64,000 nt of DNA, taken from NCBI RefSeq assembly GCF_024399415.1, contig NZ_CP029257.1, positions 1,387,501 to 1,451,500 on the forward strand, given 5' to 3'. Shown one piece after another: positions 43,795 to 52,064 of this stretch. The position numbers and the translations under genes are program-made. The notes beneath the pieces are model-generated. The model had not been told where the DNA came from, ran no database searches, and saw nothing but the letters and a program-made list of their open reading frames with translations. The stretch comes from Streptococcus oralis. Lineage in GTDB: Bacteria; Bacillota; Bacilli; Lactobacillales; Streptococcaceae. Each line of letters opens with the position of its first letter. The stretch's first letter is position 1.

Positions 43795-44676
43795 TTATGC
43801 TTTACCTTCTGAACCGAATACGTCGATACGTTCTTCAACTGATGCTTGGATAGCTTTTACACCGTCAGCCAAGAATTTACGTGGGTCGAAGAGTTTTTTC
43901 TTGTCGTATTCTGCTTCGTTTGCTTCGTAGTCACGAGCAAATTTACGAGTTGCGTTAGCGAATGCGATTTGGCATTCAGTGTTAACGTTAACTTTCGCAA
44001 CACCAAGTTTGATAGCTGCTTGGATTTGGTCATCAGGAATACCTGAACCACCGTGCAATACGATTGGGAAGCCTGGAAGAGCTTCTGTCAATTTCTTCAA
44101 GTGGTCAAGGTCAAGACCTTCCCAGTTTGCTGGGTAAGGACCGTGGATGTTACCGATACCAGCTGCCAAGAAGTCGATACCAGTTGCAACCATTGCTTTA
44201 GCGTCTTCGATTGGAGCCAATTCACCTTTACCGATGATACCGTCTTCTTCACCACCGATAGTACCAACTTCAGCTTCTACTGAGATACCTTTAGCGTGTG
44301 CTTTTTCAACAACGTCTTTAGCCAATTTAAGGTTTTCTTCAACTGGAAGGTGTGAACCGTCAAACATGATTGAAGTGTAACCAACTTCGATACACTCAAG
44401 TGCATCTTCGTAGTGACCGTGGTCAAGGTGGATAGCTACTGGTACAGTGATACCCATTGACTCAACAAGGTTAGCGATCAAGTTGCGAGCAACTTTGTAA
44501 CCACCCATGTATTTAGCAGCACCCATTGAAGTTTGGATCAAAACTGGAGCTTTTTTAGCTTCTGCTGCGCGCAAGATAGCTTGAGTCCACTCAAGGTTGT
44601 TTGTGTTAAATCCACCAACTGCATAACCGTTGTCACGAGCTGCTTGGACAAATTTTTCTGCTGAAACGATTGCCAT
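43795..44676 (-). CDS. fba: Class II fructose-bisphosphate aldolase
   Basis: Zn-dependent glycolytic aldolase splitting fructose 1,6-bisphosphate. 293 residues, usual for this group. Zn ligands and catalytic residues lie in HLDHGHYEDAL (about 82-92), EAEVGTIGGEEDG (about 134-146), NIHGPYP, LHGGSGIPDD (about 207-216) and VNVNTECQIAF. Codon choice is strongly biased, as expected for a highly expressed gene. RBS TAGGAGG precedes ATG 44676. It lies downstream of vncS in the same direction but has its own promoter. Confidence 0.97.
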   Translation of the reverse strand: MAIVSAEKFVQAARDNGYAVGGFNTNNLEWTQAILRAAEAKKAPVLIQTSMGAAKYMGGYKVARNLIANLVESMGITVPVAIHLDHGHYEDALECIEVGYTSIMFDGSHLPVEENLKLAKDVVEKAHAKGISVEAEVGTIGGEEDGIIGKGELAPIEDAKAMVATGIDFLAAGIGNIHGPYPANWEGLDLDHLKKLTEALPGFPIVLHGGSGIPDDQIQAAIKLGVAKVNVNTECQIAFANATRKFARDYEANEAEYDKKKLFDPRKFLADGVKAIQASVEERIDVFGSEGKA

Positions 44677-44724
44677 TTGTCAGGCCTCCTATATATTTTT
44701 TGGGACATCCCATTTACATTGTTC

Positions 44725-44733
44725 ATTTTATCA
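44725..44733 (-). promoter_or_regulatory. fba promoter (extended -10)
   Basis: Minus strand TGA-TAAAAT, about 50 bases before the ATG. Confidence 0.6.
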
Positions 44734-44815
44734 CTTTTTGATAAAAAAAGCTAGTTTTTCCCATACTTTAGATTGAATTTCTTCCAACTCAATCAATGTA
44801 ACCCCTTTCTTCTCC

Positions 44816-46144
44816 TTAGTCCTGAGTGACTTTGGGATAACGCATGAAGAAGGTTAATCGATCATCTTGCATCTCAAAATGATAAGGTAATTTCTCGTGT
44901 TCTAATAAACTTTTGACCACAAAGAGTCCCATCCCCGAACCCTTGGCCTTGCGACTAGCATTGCCAGAAAAAGACTGGGCCAATTTTTCTTGTTCTTCAG
45001 GACTACAGCTATTCTCGATAAAGAGTTCTCCTTCTCTCTCGCCAATGCGGACCAGGCCACCTAGAGTGGAGTGCTTGATAGCATTGCTGATGAGATTCGA
45101 TAGGATTAGTCTCATGACAGATGGGTTTATGTAAGCCTGCTGATGGGTTAGGCTAATGTCTACATGAAGTTCTCTCTCCTTAGCTAGCAAGGCATAATCC
45201 TTAACCAGACTTTGCGTCATCTGAAGGAGATCAACCTCTTCTTTCTCCTCTCGAATTTCCTGCACAGAAGAGAGAGAAAGTATCTGGAGAACGTGGTGAC
45301 TGAGGTCGTCCACAATCCCCAAGGCAACTCCCAGATAGTGGTCTCTATCCTTATAACGACCGATATTTTCTTTCATATTTTCGATTAGGATTTTGAGACT
45401 AGCCAGAGGGGTTTTCAGCTCATGAGAGGCCCCTCGTAGGAACTCGACTTTCATCTTCTCCAGCTGGAGAATGGCTTCATTCTTCTCATGCAAGTCCGCA
45501 ATGACAGTCAAGAGATGCTGGTAAAGGCTATTGATTTGTTCCTTGAGATCACCAATCTCATCCTTAGAATCCACGCGCAATCGCACTTGGGCATCCAAAT
45601 CCATCATCCGACGGGTCACCCGCTTGATTTCCAAAATCGGGGCAACAATGGTACGAGCATAGATGTAGGCCACCAAGAGGGAAATCAGAAAGGATGCTAG
45701 CAAGGTATAGGGAAGAAACTGGAGACTGATCTGCTCTGCTTCTTTTTGCAAGTCCATTGAAGCTAGAAACTGGAGAGTCATGGTGCTACCATCTTGCGTT
45801 TTCACCTCACGCTCCTCGATAAAGAGAGAAGTGGTCTGGCGATCCGTGTCCAGAGGAAGATTGTCCTTGACTTCTAACTTGTCCTCGGTCATCTCTCCCT
45901 TGACAGCTCCTTTGATATCACTGGTCTGGGAATACAAATCTAATACTTGTTCAATATTTTGTCTATCTTTTCCGTCTAGGGATTGGGCAATAGCAGTCGC
46001 TTTTTGGCCAATGGTTTCCTGACGATGGCTCAGATAAGTAGAGGGAAAGAGAAAATAAATGGCTAAATGAAGACAAATAACCAGAACACTAAAAATCGAG
46101 AAGGTATAGATAAATATCTTTGTAAATAAACCTGTTCGTTTCAT
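44816..46144 (-). CDS. vncS: Sensor histidine kinase VncS
   Basis: 442 residues: membrane helix about 10-34, an extracellular sensor domain (about 35-142), a second helix about 143-163, HAMP (about 164-215), a dimerisation/phosphoacceptor helix with GASHELKTPL (His241), and an ATPase domain with NLISNAIKHS (N box) and GSGMGLFVV (G box). It phosphorylates VncR. Its ATG overlaps the vncR stop (ATGA). In pneumococcus VncRS was linked to vancomycin tolerance, a claim that has been disputed. Confidence 0.93.
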   Translation of the reverse strand: MKRTGLFTKIFIYTFSIFSVLVICLHLAIYFLFPSTYLSHRQETIGQKATAIAQSLDGKDRQNIEQVLDLYSQTSDIKGAVKGEMTEDKLEVKDNLPLDTDRQTTSLFIEEREVKTQDGSTMTLQFLASMDLQKEAEQISLQFLPYTLLASFLISLLVAYIYARTIVAPILEIKRVTRRMMDLDAQVRLRVDSKDEIGDLKEQINSLYQHLLTVIADLHEKNEAILQLEKMKVEFLRGASHELKTPLASLKILIENMKENIGRYKDRDHYLGVALGIVDDLSHHVLQILSLSSVQEIREEKEEVDLLQMTQSLVKDYALLAKERELHVDISLTHQQAYINPSVMRLILSNLISNAIKHSTLGGLVRIGEREGELFIENSCSPEEQEKLAQSFSGNASRKAKGSGMGLFVVKSLLEHEKLPYHFEMQDDRLTFFMRYPKVTQD

Positions 46145-46797
46145 TTTCGCTCCAATTTATAACCAACATTGCGCACAGTGAGGATACAATCCAAGTCTAG
46201 CTTTTTCCGCAGTTCCTTGATATAGACATCAATGACACGATCAAAGGGAACCTCATCTGTCGCCTTCCAGACAGCATCGATTATCTGAGAACGGGTCAAG
46301 GCACGACCTTCATTTTTCACCAGATAATCCAGAATTTCCAACTCTTTGGCATTGATAGCCACTTCTTGACCTGCGAGGCTTGCACTGTAACTCTCAAAGT
46401 CCACCTTGGTATCCTTATAGGAGAAGACTCGTCCTGTATCGTAGTAGCGCTTGAAAATCGCGTCTACCCTCACTTTTAAGAGGGAGAGGGAGAAGGGTTT
46501 TTCCAGATAGCCGTCTGCCAGAGATGCAAAGGCGCCCATCTTATATTCCTCATCCTGAAAGGCGGTCAACATCAGGACAGGAACCTGACTGGTCTTACGA
46601 ATCTCCGCTAGGACTTCTAGGCCATTAAGCTTGGGCATCTGGATATCCAGTAAAACTAGGGCTACTTCATAGCTGGAAAATTTTTCCAGAGCTTCCTGAC
46701 CGTCTGCTGCCTCAATGGTTTCATAACCACAATCCGTCAAATAGTCACTGATCCCCTCACGGATCATCTCTTCATCTTCTACAATTAAAATTTTCAT
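46141..46797 (-). CDS. vncR: Response regulator VncR
   Basis: 218 residues, OmpR/PhoB class. Receiver domain with acidic pocket VEDEE (about 6-10), phosphoacceptor Asp51 (LLDIQMPKLNG), Thr/Lys at LTAF and EKPFS; winged-helix output domain from about 125 ending with a recognition helix DVYIKELRKKL. The nearest Shine-Dalgarno-like AAAGGA is about 18 bases from the ATG, unusually far. Cotranscribed with vncS. Confidence 0.94.
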   Translation of the reverse strand: MKILIVEDEEMIREGISDYLTDCGYETIEAADGQEALEKFSSYEVALVLLDIQMPKLNGLEVLAEIRKTSQVPVLMLTAFQDEEYKMGAFASLADGYLEKPFSLSLLKVRVDAIFKRYYDTGRVFSYKDTKVDFESYSASLAGQEVAINAKELEILDYLVKNEGRALTRSQIIDAVWKATDEVPFDRVIDVYIKELRKKLDLDCILTVRNVGYKLERK

Positions 46798-46892
46798 AGA
46801 AAAAACGTTTCACATTCCTTTAAATTTCTTGTAAATTATCTCAGTTTCATCCTGAAAGGAAGAGGCCTTATCAAGACAAAACAGATAAAAAT

Positions 46893-46933
46893 GCTACCTA
46901 TATTATACCCCATTTAGGGGAGAATAGGTAGCA
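46893..46933 (-). terminator. Hairpin between vex3 and vncR, overlapping a TATAAT
   Basis: TGCTACCTAT pairs with ATAGGTAGCA, with CCCC/GGGG inside, followed on the minus strand by T5: a terminator for vex3. The descending arm contains GGGGTATAAT, which could be the vncR -10. The intergenic 46798-46939 holds no recognisable pep27; only a 25-codon frame without a ribosome site (from about 46913) is open. Confidence 0.65.
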
Positions 46934-46939
46934 AGTTTT

Positions 46940-48319
46940 TTATTCGCTATCGAGCAAGAGCTCTTTTGGTTGTTTTCTGAGGAGATTGCTTGAGGCAAGC
47001 GCCATAACGAGAACCACTAGAACCAAGGCAAGGACAAAGACGATGATAAAGTCTGATGTCTGAATGGAAATGTCTAGGCTCGACAAGGTCTTGCTAAAGC
47101 CGTCTACTTCTGCACCACCACCAAGGTTAGAGGCTTGAGCAGCCTTGCTGGCTTGCTTGGCAACACCTGAAGTGACATTGGCAAGAACAGTATTTCCGAT
47201 GGCACGAGCTGTGTAGTTGGCTAGGAAGTAAGCCGAAACAAGAGCAGGAATGGCAATCAAGATCGATTCGGTAATGAATTGCCCCAAGATACTTGCCTGC
47301 TTGAGACCGATAGAGAGGAGAATCCCCACTTCCTTGCGGCGGGCGTTGATCCAAAGACTAAGCAAGAGTGCAAGAAGAAGAACTGAGAAGCTCAAGCTAC
47401 CCCAGAAGAGGAGGTTGGCCATCTTGTACATACCAGAGATGGATTGCTCAAGAGCTGGGTAGTTAGAGGAGCTCTTCACAAGTGTGTAGCTCTTCCAGTT
47501 GATACCACTGATACCATTCAACTCTTTCATGACATCATCCAAGTTCTTGTCTGCTGTTACAAAGAAGGTTGCGTCCCCATAAATAGCTGTGTCTTCTGTG
47601 TATCCATAAAGTTTTGCAGCAGTGTGAATGTCTGTAATAGCTGTGTTTTCGTAGAGTTCTTGTGAGTAGGTTACTGCCGACTTATTGTGACCATCAAAAA
47701 GTCCCTTGATTGTCACTTCGACTGTTTCCTTGGCACCTTTTTCATTGTCTGCGTCATAGACATTGGAGTCCAGTTTAACCTTGTCCCCTACTTTCCAACC
47801 GTGTTTAGCTGCCAAGTCCTTGTGCATGAGGATCTTGTCTTTGTCGTCGTTGGTTAGGTGCTCACCTTCAACCAGCTTATATGAGCCAGAGACAAACTTA
47901 TCTTCTTTAGAGGAGTCATTGACACCTGTAATCATCAAACTGCTGCCAAACCGTTTAGCACGGTCTGCAGTGAGATTTTTCTTGGTTTCTGGCGTTTCAA
48001 TGAGCTCATATCCAGTCAAATCTCCAATGGCGTTGATACGTTTCACATAAGACTCGATGGCCTTGTTTTCAGTGATTTTTTTGATGTCCTCACCCTTGAT
48101 ATTCCCAGCACCACGAGGCGTTCCTTGATTGACGCGACGATTGATTTGCATGGAGAAGCTGTTGGTGATATTTTTAAATGTCTCCTGAGAAGCCTTGGCA
48201 GTAGCTCCCTTGATCGACAAGCCGACCAAACTCAAGCTCGCCATGAGGAGAATAATCAGGAAGATAACAATCGATTTGAAAAACTTCCTTGTAACATAAG
48301 CAAATGCGTTGTGTAACAT
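46940..48319 (-). CDS. vex3: ABC transporter permease Vex3
   Basis: 459 residues from ATG 48319, which follows AAAGGGA; a start nine codons earlier has no ribosome site. MacB/FtsX-type permease: N-terminal helix (about 14-37), a large extracellular domain (about 40-300) and three C-terminal helices around 310-335, 355-385 and 425-450, with the FtsX motif WINARRKEVGILLSIGLKQ. Works with Vex1 and the Vex2 ATPase. Last gene of vex1-vex2-vex3. Confidence 0.93.
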   Translation of the reverse strand: MLHNAFAYVTRKFFKSIVIFLIILLMASLSLVGLSIKGATAKASQETFKNITNSFSMQINRRVNQGTPRGAGNIKGEDIKKITENKAIESYVKRINAIGDLTGYELIETPETKKNLTADRAKRFGSSLMITGVNDSSKEDKFVSGSYKLVEGEHLTNDDKDKILMHKDLAAKHGWKVGDKVKLDSNVYDADNEKGAKETVEVTIKGLFDGHNKSAVTYSQELYENTAITDIHTAAKLYGYTEDTAIYGDATFFVTADKNLDDVMKELNGISGINWKSYTLVKSSSNYPALEQSISGMYKMANLLFWGSLSFSVLLLALLLSLWINARRKEVGILLSIGLKQASILGQFITESILIAIPALVSAYFLANYTARAIGNTVLANVTSGVAKQASKAAQASNLGGGAEVDGFSKTLSSLDISIQTSDFIIVFVLALVLVVLVMALASSNLLRKQPKELLLDSE

Positions 48320-48369
48320 AGGTTCCCTTTCTAGATTTGATTTCATAATTCTATCAAAACAAGCTCATA

Positions 48370-49017
48370 TTATTTAGTAGTATTGCGAGTTTCAGTCAGT
48401 TTCTTGTCCTTCAACTCAAGTGTAATATCTGACGCTTGCGCCACTTCTTTACTGTGCGTAACGACGATGACACATTTACCTGTTTTCTCAGCAAGTGATT
48501 TGAGCAGTTCGATAATATCTCCAGCAGTTTTAGGGTCCAGATTTCCTGTTGGCTCATCAGCTAGAATAACTGGAGCTTCTGATACCAAACTGCGAGCAAT
48601 AGCTACACGTTGTTGTTGACCACCTGATAACTGGAGAACGTTCCGCTTGATCTGACTTTCATCCAAACCAAGCTCAAGAAGTGTATCCTTGCTTGCTTTT
48701 TTGTTGACCAAGCGGATATTTTCCAGCGGAGAAAGATAATCTATCAAGTTATAATTTTGAAAGACCAGGGAAATATGGTGCATGCGATGGTAAGAATACC
48801 CCTTATTCCGAATGTCCTCTCCTTGGAAAAGGATAGAACCTTCAACAGGACTATCTAGACCAGCCAGGAGGGACAAGAGAGTGGATTTTCCTGCTCCTGA
48901 CTCACCAATGATACTATAAAATTTTCCGGGTTCAAAATTATACTTGATCTGATATAAAACTGCCTCAGCAGTGTTCTTATAACGGTAGGTAACATCTTGC
49001 AATTGTAATAAAGTCAT
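48370..49017 (-). CDS. vex2: ABC transporter ATPase Vex2
   Basis: 215 residues, LolD/MacB type. Walker A GESGAGKST (about 38-46), Q-loop LVFQNYNLIDYLSP, signature LSGGQQQR (about 130-137), Walker B VILADEPTGNLD, switch VTHS. RBS AAGGAGA precedes ATG 49017. It lies between the two permease genes and should power the Vex1/Vex3 pair; the substrate is not established. Confidence 0.95.
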   Translation of the reverse strand: MTLLQLQDVTYRYKNTAEAVLYQIKYNFEPGKFYSIIGESGAGKSTLLSLLAGLDSPVEGSILFQGEDIRNKGYSYHRMHHISLVFQNYNLIDYLSPLENIRLVNKKASKDTLLELGLDESQIKRNVLQLSGGQQQRVAIARSLVSEAPVILADEPTGNLDPKTAGDIIELLKSLAEKTGKCVIVVTHSKEVAQASDITLELKDKKLTETRNTTK

Positions 49018-49029
49018 GATTTCTCCTTC

Positions 49030-50307
49030 TTAACTAATAGATGATAAAATTTCCTTAGGCGATTTTCTAAATAAGAATAGGAAACAAAGGGCTACAGACA
49101 AGCAACCAATCAGGAGCAGAAAGACATAGGATTCTGCAAAGGATAGGAGACTAGTTGATAGACCACTTGCTTTGGCCAGCGTGTCCTGTAAGCTTGTCTG
49201 ATCTCCACTGGCTAGTACAGTTTGGAGCAGATAGGATGTAATGGCATTCCCAGCGATAAAGGATGGAAGCAAAGCTCCGAGAGATACCAAAACTACCTCT
49301 AAACAGAATTGTAGGAAAATCGAACTCTTGCCTTTTCCAAGTGCCAGAAGAATCCCTACTTCGTAGACCCTTTCTCTCAACCAGAGAGACAAGACCAAGA
49401 TTAAGGCTCCTGCTCCTGCTATCAACATCCCATAAAGGAAGATGGTCAGGAAGGTTTGGAAAGTTGCAACTGAGTCTTTGATTTGTTCAAAGGCCTTGTT
49501 TTCCTTCTCGACTTGGTAGCCTTGACTTTCTAAAGCCAGGTTTTCTACCTGCTTCATGAGTCCGTCCATTTCCTTAGGATTTTCTACATAGAAGCGCGCT
49601 GCACTGACTTGCGGTTCACTATTTCCCAGAAGCGTTTGGCTACTTTCATAGTCTGTAAAGACCTGGTTTTCACTGAAGTCAGAAGATAAGCCTGTGAACT
49701 TTTCTTGCTTTTTACCAGAAAAGATGCCAACAATCTCAAACTCAACTGTCTGTCCTTTTCCAGATTCTGACTGTCCGGCATCCAAGCGAATCTTGTCATG
49801 AAGCGAAAGACCGTTCTTCTTAGCCAACTCTTCGTGGATCAGGATTTTCTTGGAATCCCCTTTTTGAAGGTGTCGGCCTTCCTTTAGATTGAAAGCCGAA
49901 CTGGTAAAGGTGACATCCTTGGATGAATCCTCAAGAGCTGTTAAGCTAACCAAATTCTTGTCTGATGCTGACAAATCATCACGTTCTACGCTCTGCTCGC
50001 CACTCACTGCTTCCTTGTCTTTCAGTTTTGCGACCGTCTCGAGTTCAGGAGAGACATTTTCCAGTCCCTTAATCTTGCTAACTGATGCTAGGTCCGATAA
50101 CTTGAAGGTCTGACCATTCTCTATCTTCTTAATAGAAAAAGAGGTATTAAGAGATTTGTAAAGATTGCTTTCTACTGTTTTGTTGGACTTCATCAGCGTC
50201 AAACAGGCTGAAATTCCTGCTAAAAGAACAAATAAAATCAGAAATAAAATAAAACTTCTCAGTCGTTTTCTGCTGACATAAGCCCAAGCTCTTTGGATTG
50301 GATTCAT
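49030..50307 (-). CDS. vex1: ABC transporter permease Vex1
   Basis: 425-residue MacB/FtsX-type permease, homologous in layout to Vex3: N-terminal helix (about 17-37), extracellular domain rich in Ser, Lys and Glu (about 40-270), three C-terminal helices with LWLRERVYEVGILLALGKGK. RBS GGAGGTG precedes ATG 50307. First gene of the vex operon; a TATAAT lies at 50333-50338 on the minus strand. Confidence 0.93.
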   Translation of the reverse strand: MNPIQRAWAYVSRKRLRSFILFLILFVLLAGISACLTLMKSNKTVESNLYKSLNTSFSIKKIENGQTFKLSDLASVSKIKGLENVSPELETVAKLKDKEAVSGEQSVERDDLSASDKNLVSLTALEDSSKDVTFTSSAFNLKEGRHLQKGDSKKILIHEELAKKNGLSLHDKIRLDAGQSESGKGQTVEFEIVGIFSGKKQEKFTGLSSDFSENQVFTDYESSQTLLGNSEPQVSAARFYVENPKEMDGLMKQVENLALESQGYQVEKENKAFEQIKDSVATFQTFLTIFLYGMLIAGAGALILVLSLWLRERVYEVGILLALGKGKSSIFLQFCLEVVLVSLGALLPSFIAGNAITSYLLQTVLASGDQTSLQDTLAKASGLSTSLLSFAESYVFLLLIGCLSVALCFLFLFRKSPKEILSSIS

Positions 50308-50332
50308 TTGTCACCTCCATATTTGTAAGACT

Positions 50333-50338
50333 ATTATA
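50333..50338 (-). promoter_or_regulatory. vex operon -10
   Basis: Minus strand TATAAT, 25 bases before the vex1 ATG. No clear -35. Confidence 0.5.
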
Positions 50339-50392
50339 AAATCCAAATATGAAATGTTTATGAAATCGAAAAAAATTTTGATTTATTTTTTG

Positions 50393-50420
50393 AAAAAAAG
50401 CTGGTATTTCTACCAGCTCC
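50393..50420 (-). terminator. Terminator of the CPBP protease gene
   Basis: AGCTGGTA and TACCAGCT around a 4-base loop, with T7 on the minus strand, 22 bases after the CPBP gene stop and just upstream of the vex promoter. Confidence 0.85.
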
Positions 50421-50440
50421 ATTTTTATAACTGCATCCAC

Positions 50441-51052
50441 TCAAAGCAAAGAAAATGCAGAAACTAAACCAGAGAGGATGTTGGCTGTGGCATGCATTAG
50501 CCAACTTGGTAAAATTGATCCTCCTGCTATCTTTTCATTAACAAAGCCAAGATAAGCTGCTATTGCTCCAGTAAAAAATACAATGAAAAAAGTGACTTCC
50601 AAACTCACTACTGAAGCAAACAATACTCCATGAAGCAATCCAAAAGCGAAGGCCTGTATGGTATTTGCAAAGACAAACGGCATGTGATTTGCCATTCGTT
50701 TCAGTAGAAAACCTCTAAATAATAGTTCCTCTGGTAAAGATGTTTGCAAAATACTGTAAATTAGAATACTTGGTAAAGCCTTATATTCCATAGCAGAAAA
50801 AGCCGAAGTAGCTGTTTCTAGACCACGAGTAAGAGGAAAGATAAGGATAGAAAAAATAGTAAATAAAGAAAATCCCCCCACCATCCATAAAATCAGATGC
50901 AAAGTTTTTACTCTTTTAATAGCTTTTAGTCCGATCCATTCCATAAATGGAACTTTCCCCCTCATAGTCATAAACCACCAGATAGAAGGTAGTAAAATAA
51001 TAAAGAGAATTTGAATAAAGGCGCTCATTATTCGTTGAAGTTCATTAACCAT
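50441..51052 (-). CDS. CPBP-family intramembrane metalloprotease
   Basis: 203 residues, about seven helices. The CAAX-protease/bacteriocin-processing (ABI) motifs are present: EELLFRGFLLKR (about 108-119, E-E-x3-R), FGLLHG (about 151, His) and the late HATANILSG. Family members process prenylated or signal-type peptides or give immunity to self bacteriocins; the neighbouring vex exporter makes an immunity or peptide-related role conceivable, but this is a guess. RBS AGGAGG precedes ATG 51052. Leader of about 150 bases from an extended -10. Confidence 0.87.
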   Translation of the reverse strand: MVNELQRIMSAFIQILFIILLPSIWWFMTMRGKVPFMEWIGLKAIKRVKTLHLILWMVGGFSLFTIFSILIFPLTRGLETATSAFSAMEYKALPSILIYSILQTSLPEELLFRGFLLKRMANHMPFVFANTIQAFAFGLLHGVLFASVVSLEVTFFIVFFTGAIAAYLGFVNEKIAGGSILPSWLMHATANILSGLVSAFSLL

Positions 51053-51210
51053 CGTAATCCTCCTTTACACTTTTGAAATACTCATTTCAAATACCAAACG
51101 ACTATCTACTCCTCCTTTCCTACCTTATATATCCGTTTTAACCAAGCCTATTAGTATCCATTACTCGATGATCTTTCATATAAGACTTTTTGCAGTTACT
51201 TTCTATCTAT

Positions 51211-51219
51211 ATTATAGCA
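51211..51219 (-). promoter_or_regulatory. CPBP gene promoter (extended -10)
   Basis: Minus strand TGC-TATAAT. Confidence 0.6.
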
Positions 51220-51238
51220 CTATTTAAAAAAAGAAAAA

Positions 51239-51264
51239 AACAAGAAAGGTAGACCTCTCTTGTT
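51239..51264 (-). terminator. Second hairpin downstream of tRNA-Leu
   Basis: AACAAGAAAGGT and ACCTCTCTTGTT (one mismatch) with an A-rich left flank, that is a T-rich tail on the minus strand. Probably a backup terminator for tRNA-Leu. Confidence 0.65.
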
Positions 51265-51287
51265 GAATAATCACTATGCGTGCTAAC

Positions 51288-51316
51288 AAAAAAAGAGCTA
51301 GCCAAAGCTAACTCTT
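51288..51316 (-). terminator. tRNA-Leu terminator
   Basis: AGAGCTAGC and GCTAACTCT imperfect stem with T7 on the minus strand, 6 bases after the tRNA. Confidence 0.8.
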
Positions 51317-51322
51317 ACCCTA

Positions 51323-51408
51323 TGCGGAGAGAGGGACTTGAACCCTCACGACCTAAAGCGGTCACAGGATCCTTAGTCCTGCGCGTCTGCCAATTCCGCC
51401 ATCCCCGC
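51323..51408 (-). tRNA. tRNA-Leu (anticodon AAG)
   Basis: 86-base class II tRNA on the minus strand: acceptor GCGGGGA/TCTCCGC with one G-T, anticodon stem CAGGA/TCCTG, loop CTAAGGA with anticodon AAG (reads CTT), a long variable arm, T loop TTCAAGT, discriminator A. CCA is not encoded. Own promoter and terminators. Confidence 0.95.
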
Positions 51409-51423
51409 GTCGATTACTTTACT

Positions 51424-51452
51424 AGTATATCAACTTTCAAAATCTTTGTCAA
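51424..51452 (-). promoter_or_regulatory. tRNA-Leu promoter
   Basis: TTGACA (51447-51452), 17 bases, TATACT (51424-51429): a full consensus pair, 15 bases before the tRNA. Confidence 0.9.
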
Positions 51453-51488
51453 CACTTTTTTCAGATTTTTTTCATTTTTCCAACAGGC

Positions 51489-52064
51489 TTATAGTTCAAT
51501 TTCAGCAAGGTTTTCATCCAGTAATTTTGCTCCCAATGTGTTCTTAAAATGCCCAAGAGCAAACTGATGATTTTCTGGCCAAATAGAGGCAACTGCAGGC
51601 TTAACAATCTCAATTTGATAACCTAAATTATAAGCATCAATAGCCGTATGAAGGACGCAAATGTCCGTCAAAACACCTGTTAAGATAACAGTGTCAACCC
51701 GACGTTCTCGCAAACGGATATCTAAGTTCGTTCCTGAAAAAGCTGAATAGTGACGCTTATCCATCCAAAAGACACGACTATCCGCCTCATGCTCAGCATA
51801 AAAATCAGCTAGGGAGCCATAAAGGTTACGCCCACTAGTTCCGATGATGTTGTGCGGTGGAAAGAGCTTGCTTTCTGGGTGGAATGTATCCTTCTCTTCA
51901 TGAGCATCAATGGTAAAAAAGACATAGTCTCCACGATCAAAAGCTAATCTAGTTACCTGATCAATGGCTTTTGATATCGCTTGAGCAGGTGCGCCAGCAG
52001 TTAGCTTTCCATGGTCTGCTACGAAATCCTCTGTATAGTCAATCGAGATTAAAGCCTTTGCCAT
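51489..52064 (-). CDS. pncA: Nicotinamidase PncA
   Basis: Cysteine-hydrolase fold, 191 residues; deaminates nicotinamide to nicotinate for NAD salvage. Catalytic triad candidates are the Asp in SIDYTEDF (about 8), the Lys in DKRHYSAFSGTNL (about 102), and the Cys in VLTDICVLHTA (about 136). The metal-site pattern around FTIDAHEEKDTFHP is present. Its ATG shares one base with the codY TAA (TAATG), so the two are translationally coupled and CodY may control its own partner gene. Confidence 0.93.
   Translation of the reverse strand: MAKALISIDYTEDFVADHGKLTAGAPAQAISKAIDQVTRLAFDRGDYVFFTIDAHEEKDTFHPESKLFPPHNIIGTSGRNLYGSLADFYAEHEADSRVFWMDKRHYSAFSGTNLDIRLRERRVDTVILTGVLTDICVLHTAIDAYNLGYQIEIVKPAVASIWPENHQFALGHFKNTLGAKLLDENLAEIEL

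Noticed and set aside
46840..46915. 25-codon frame starting M-G-Y-N-I-G between vex3 and vncR, as a pep27 substitute
   Set aside because: There is no ribosome site, it overlaps the terminator/promoter hairpin, and it has no similarity to Pep27; kept only as a note in the findings.
47127..47354. 75-residue frame within vex3, Cys/His-rich
   Set aside because: Out-of-frame shadow of a membrane segment of vex3, without its own start signals.
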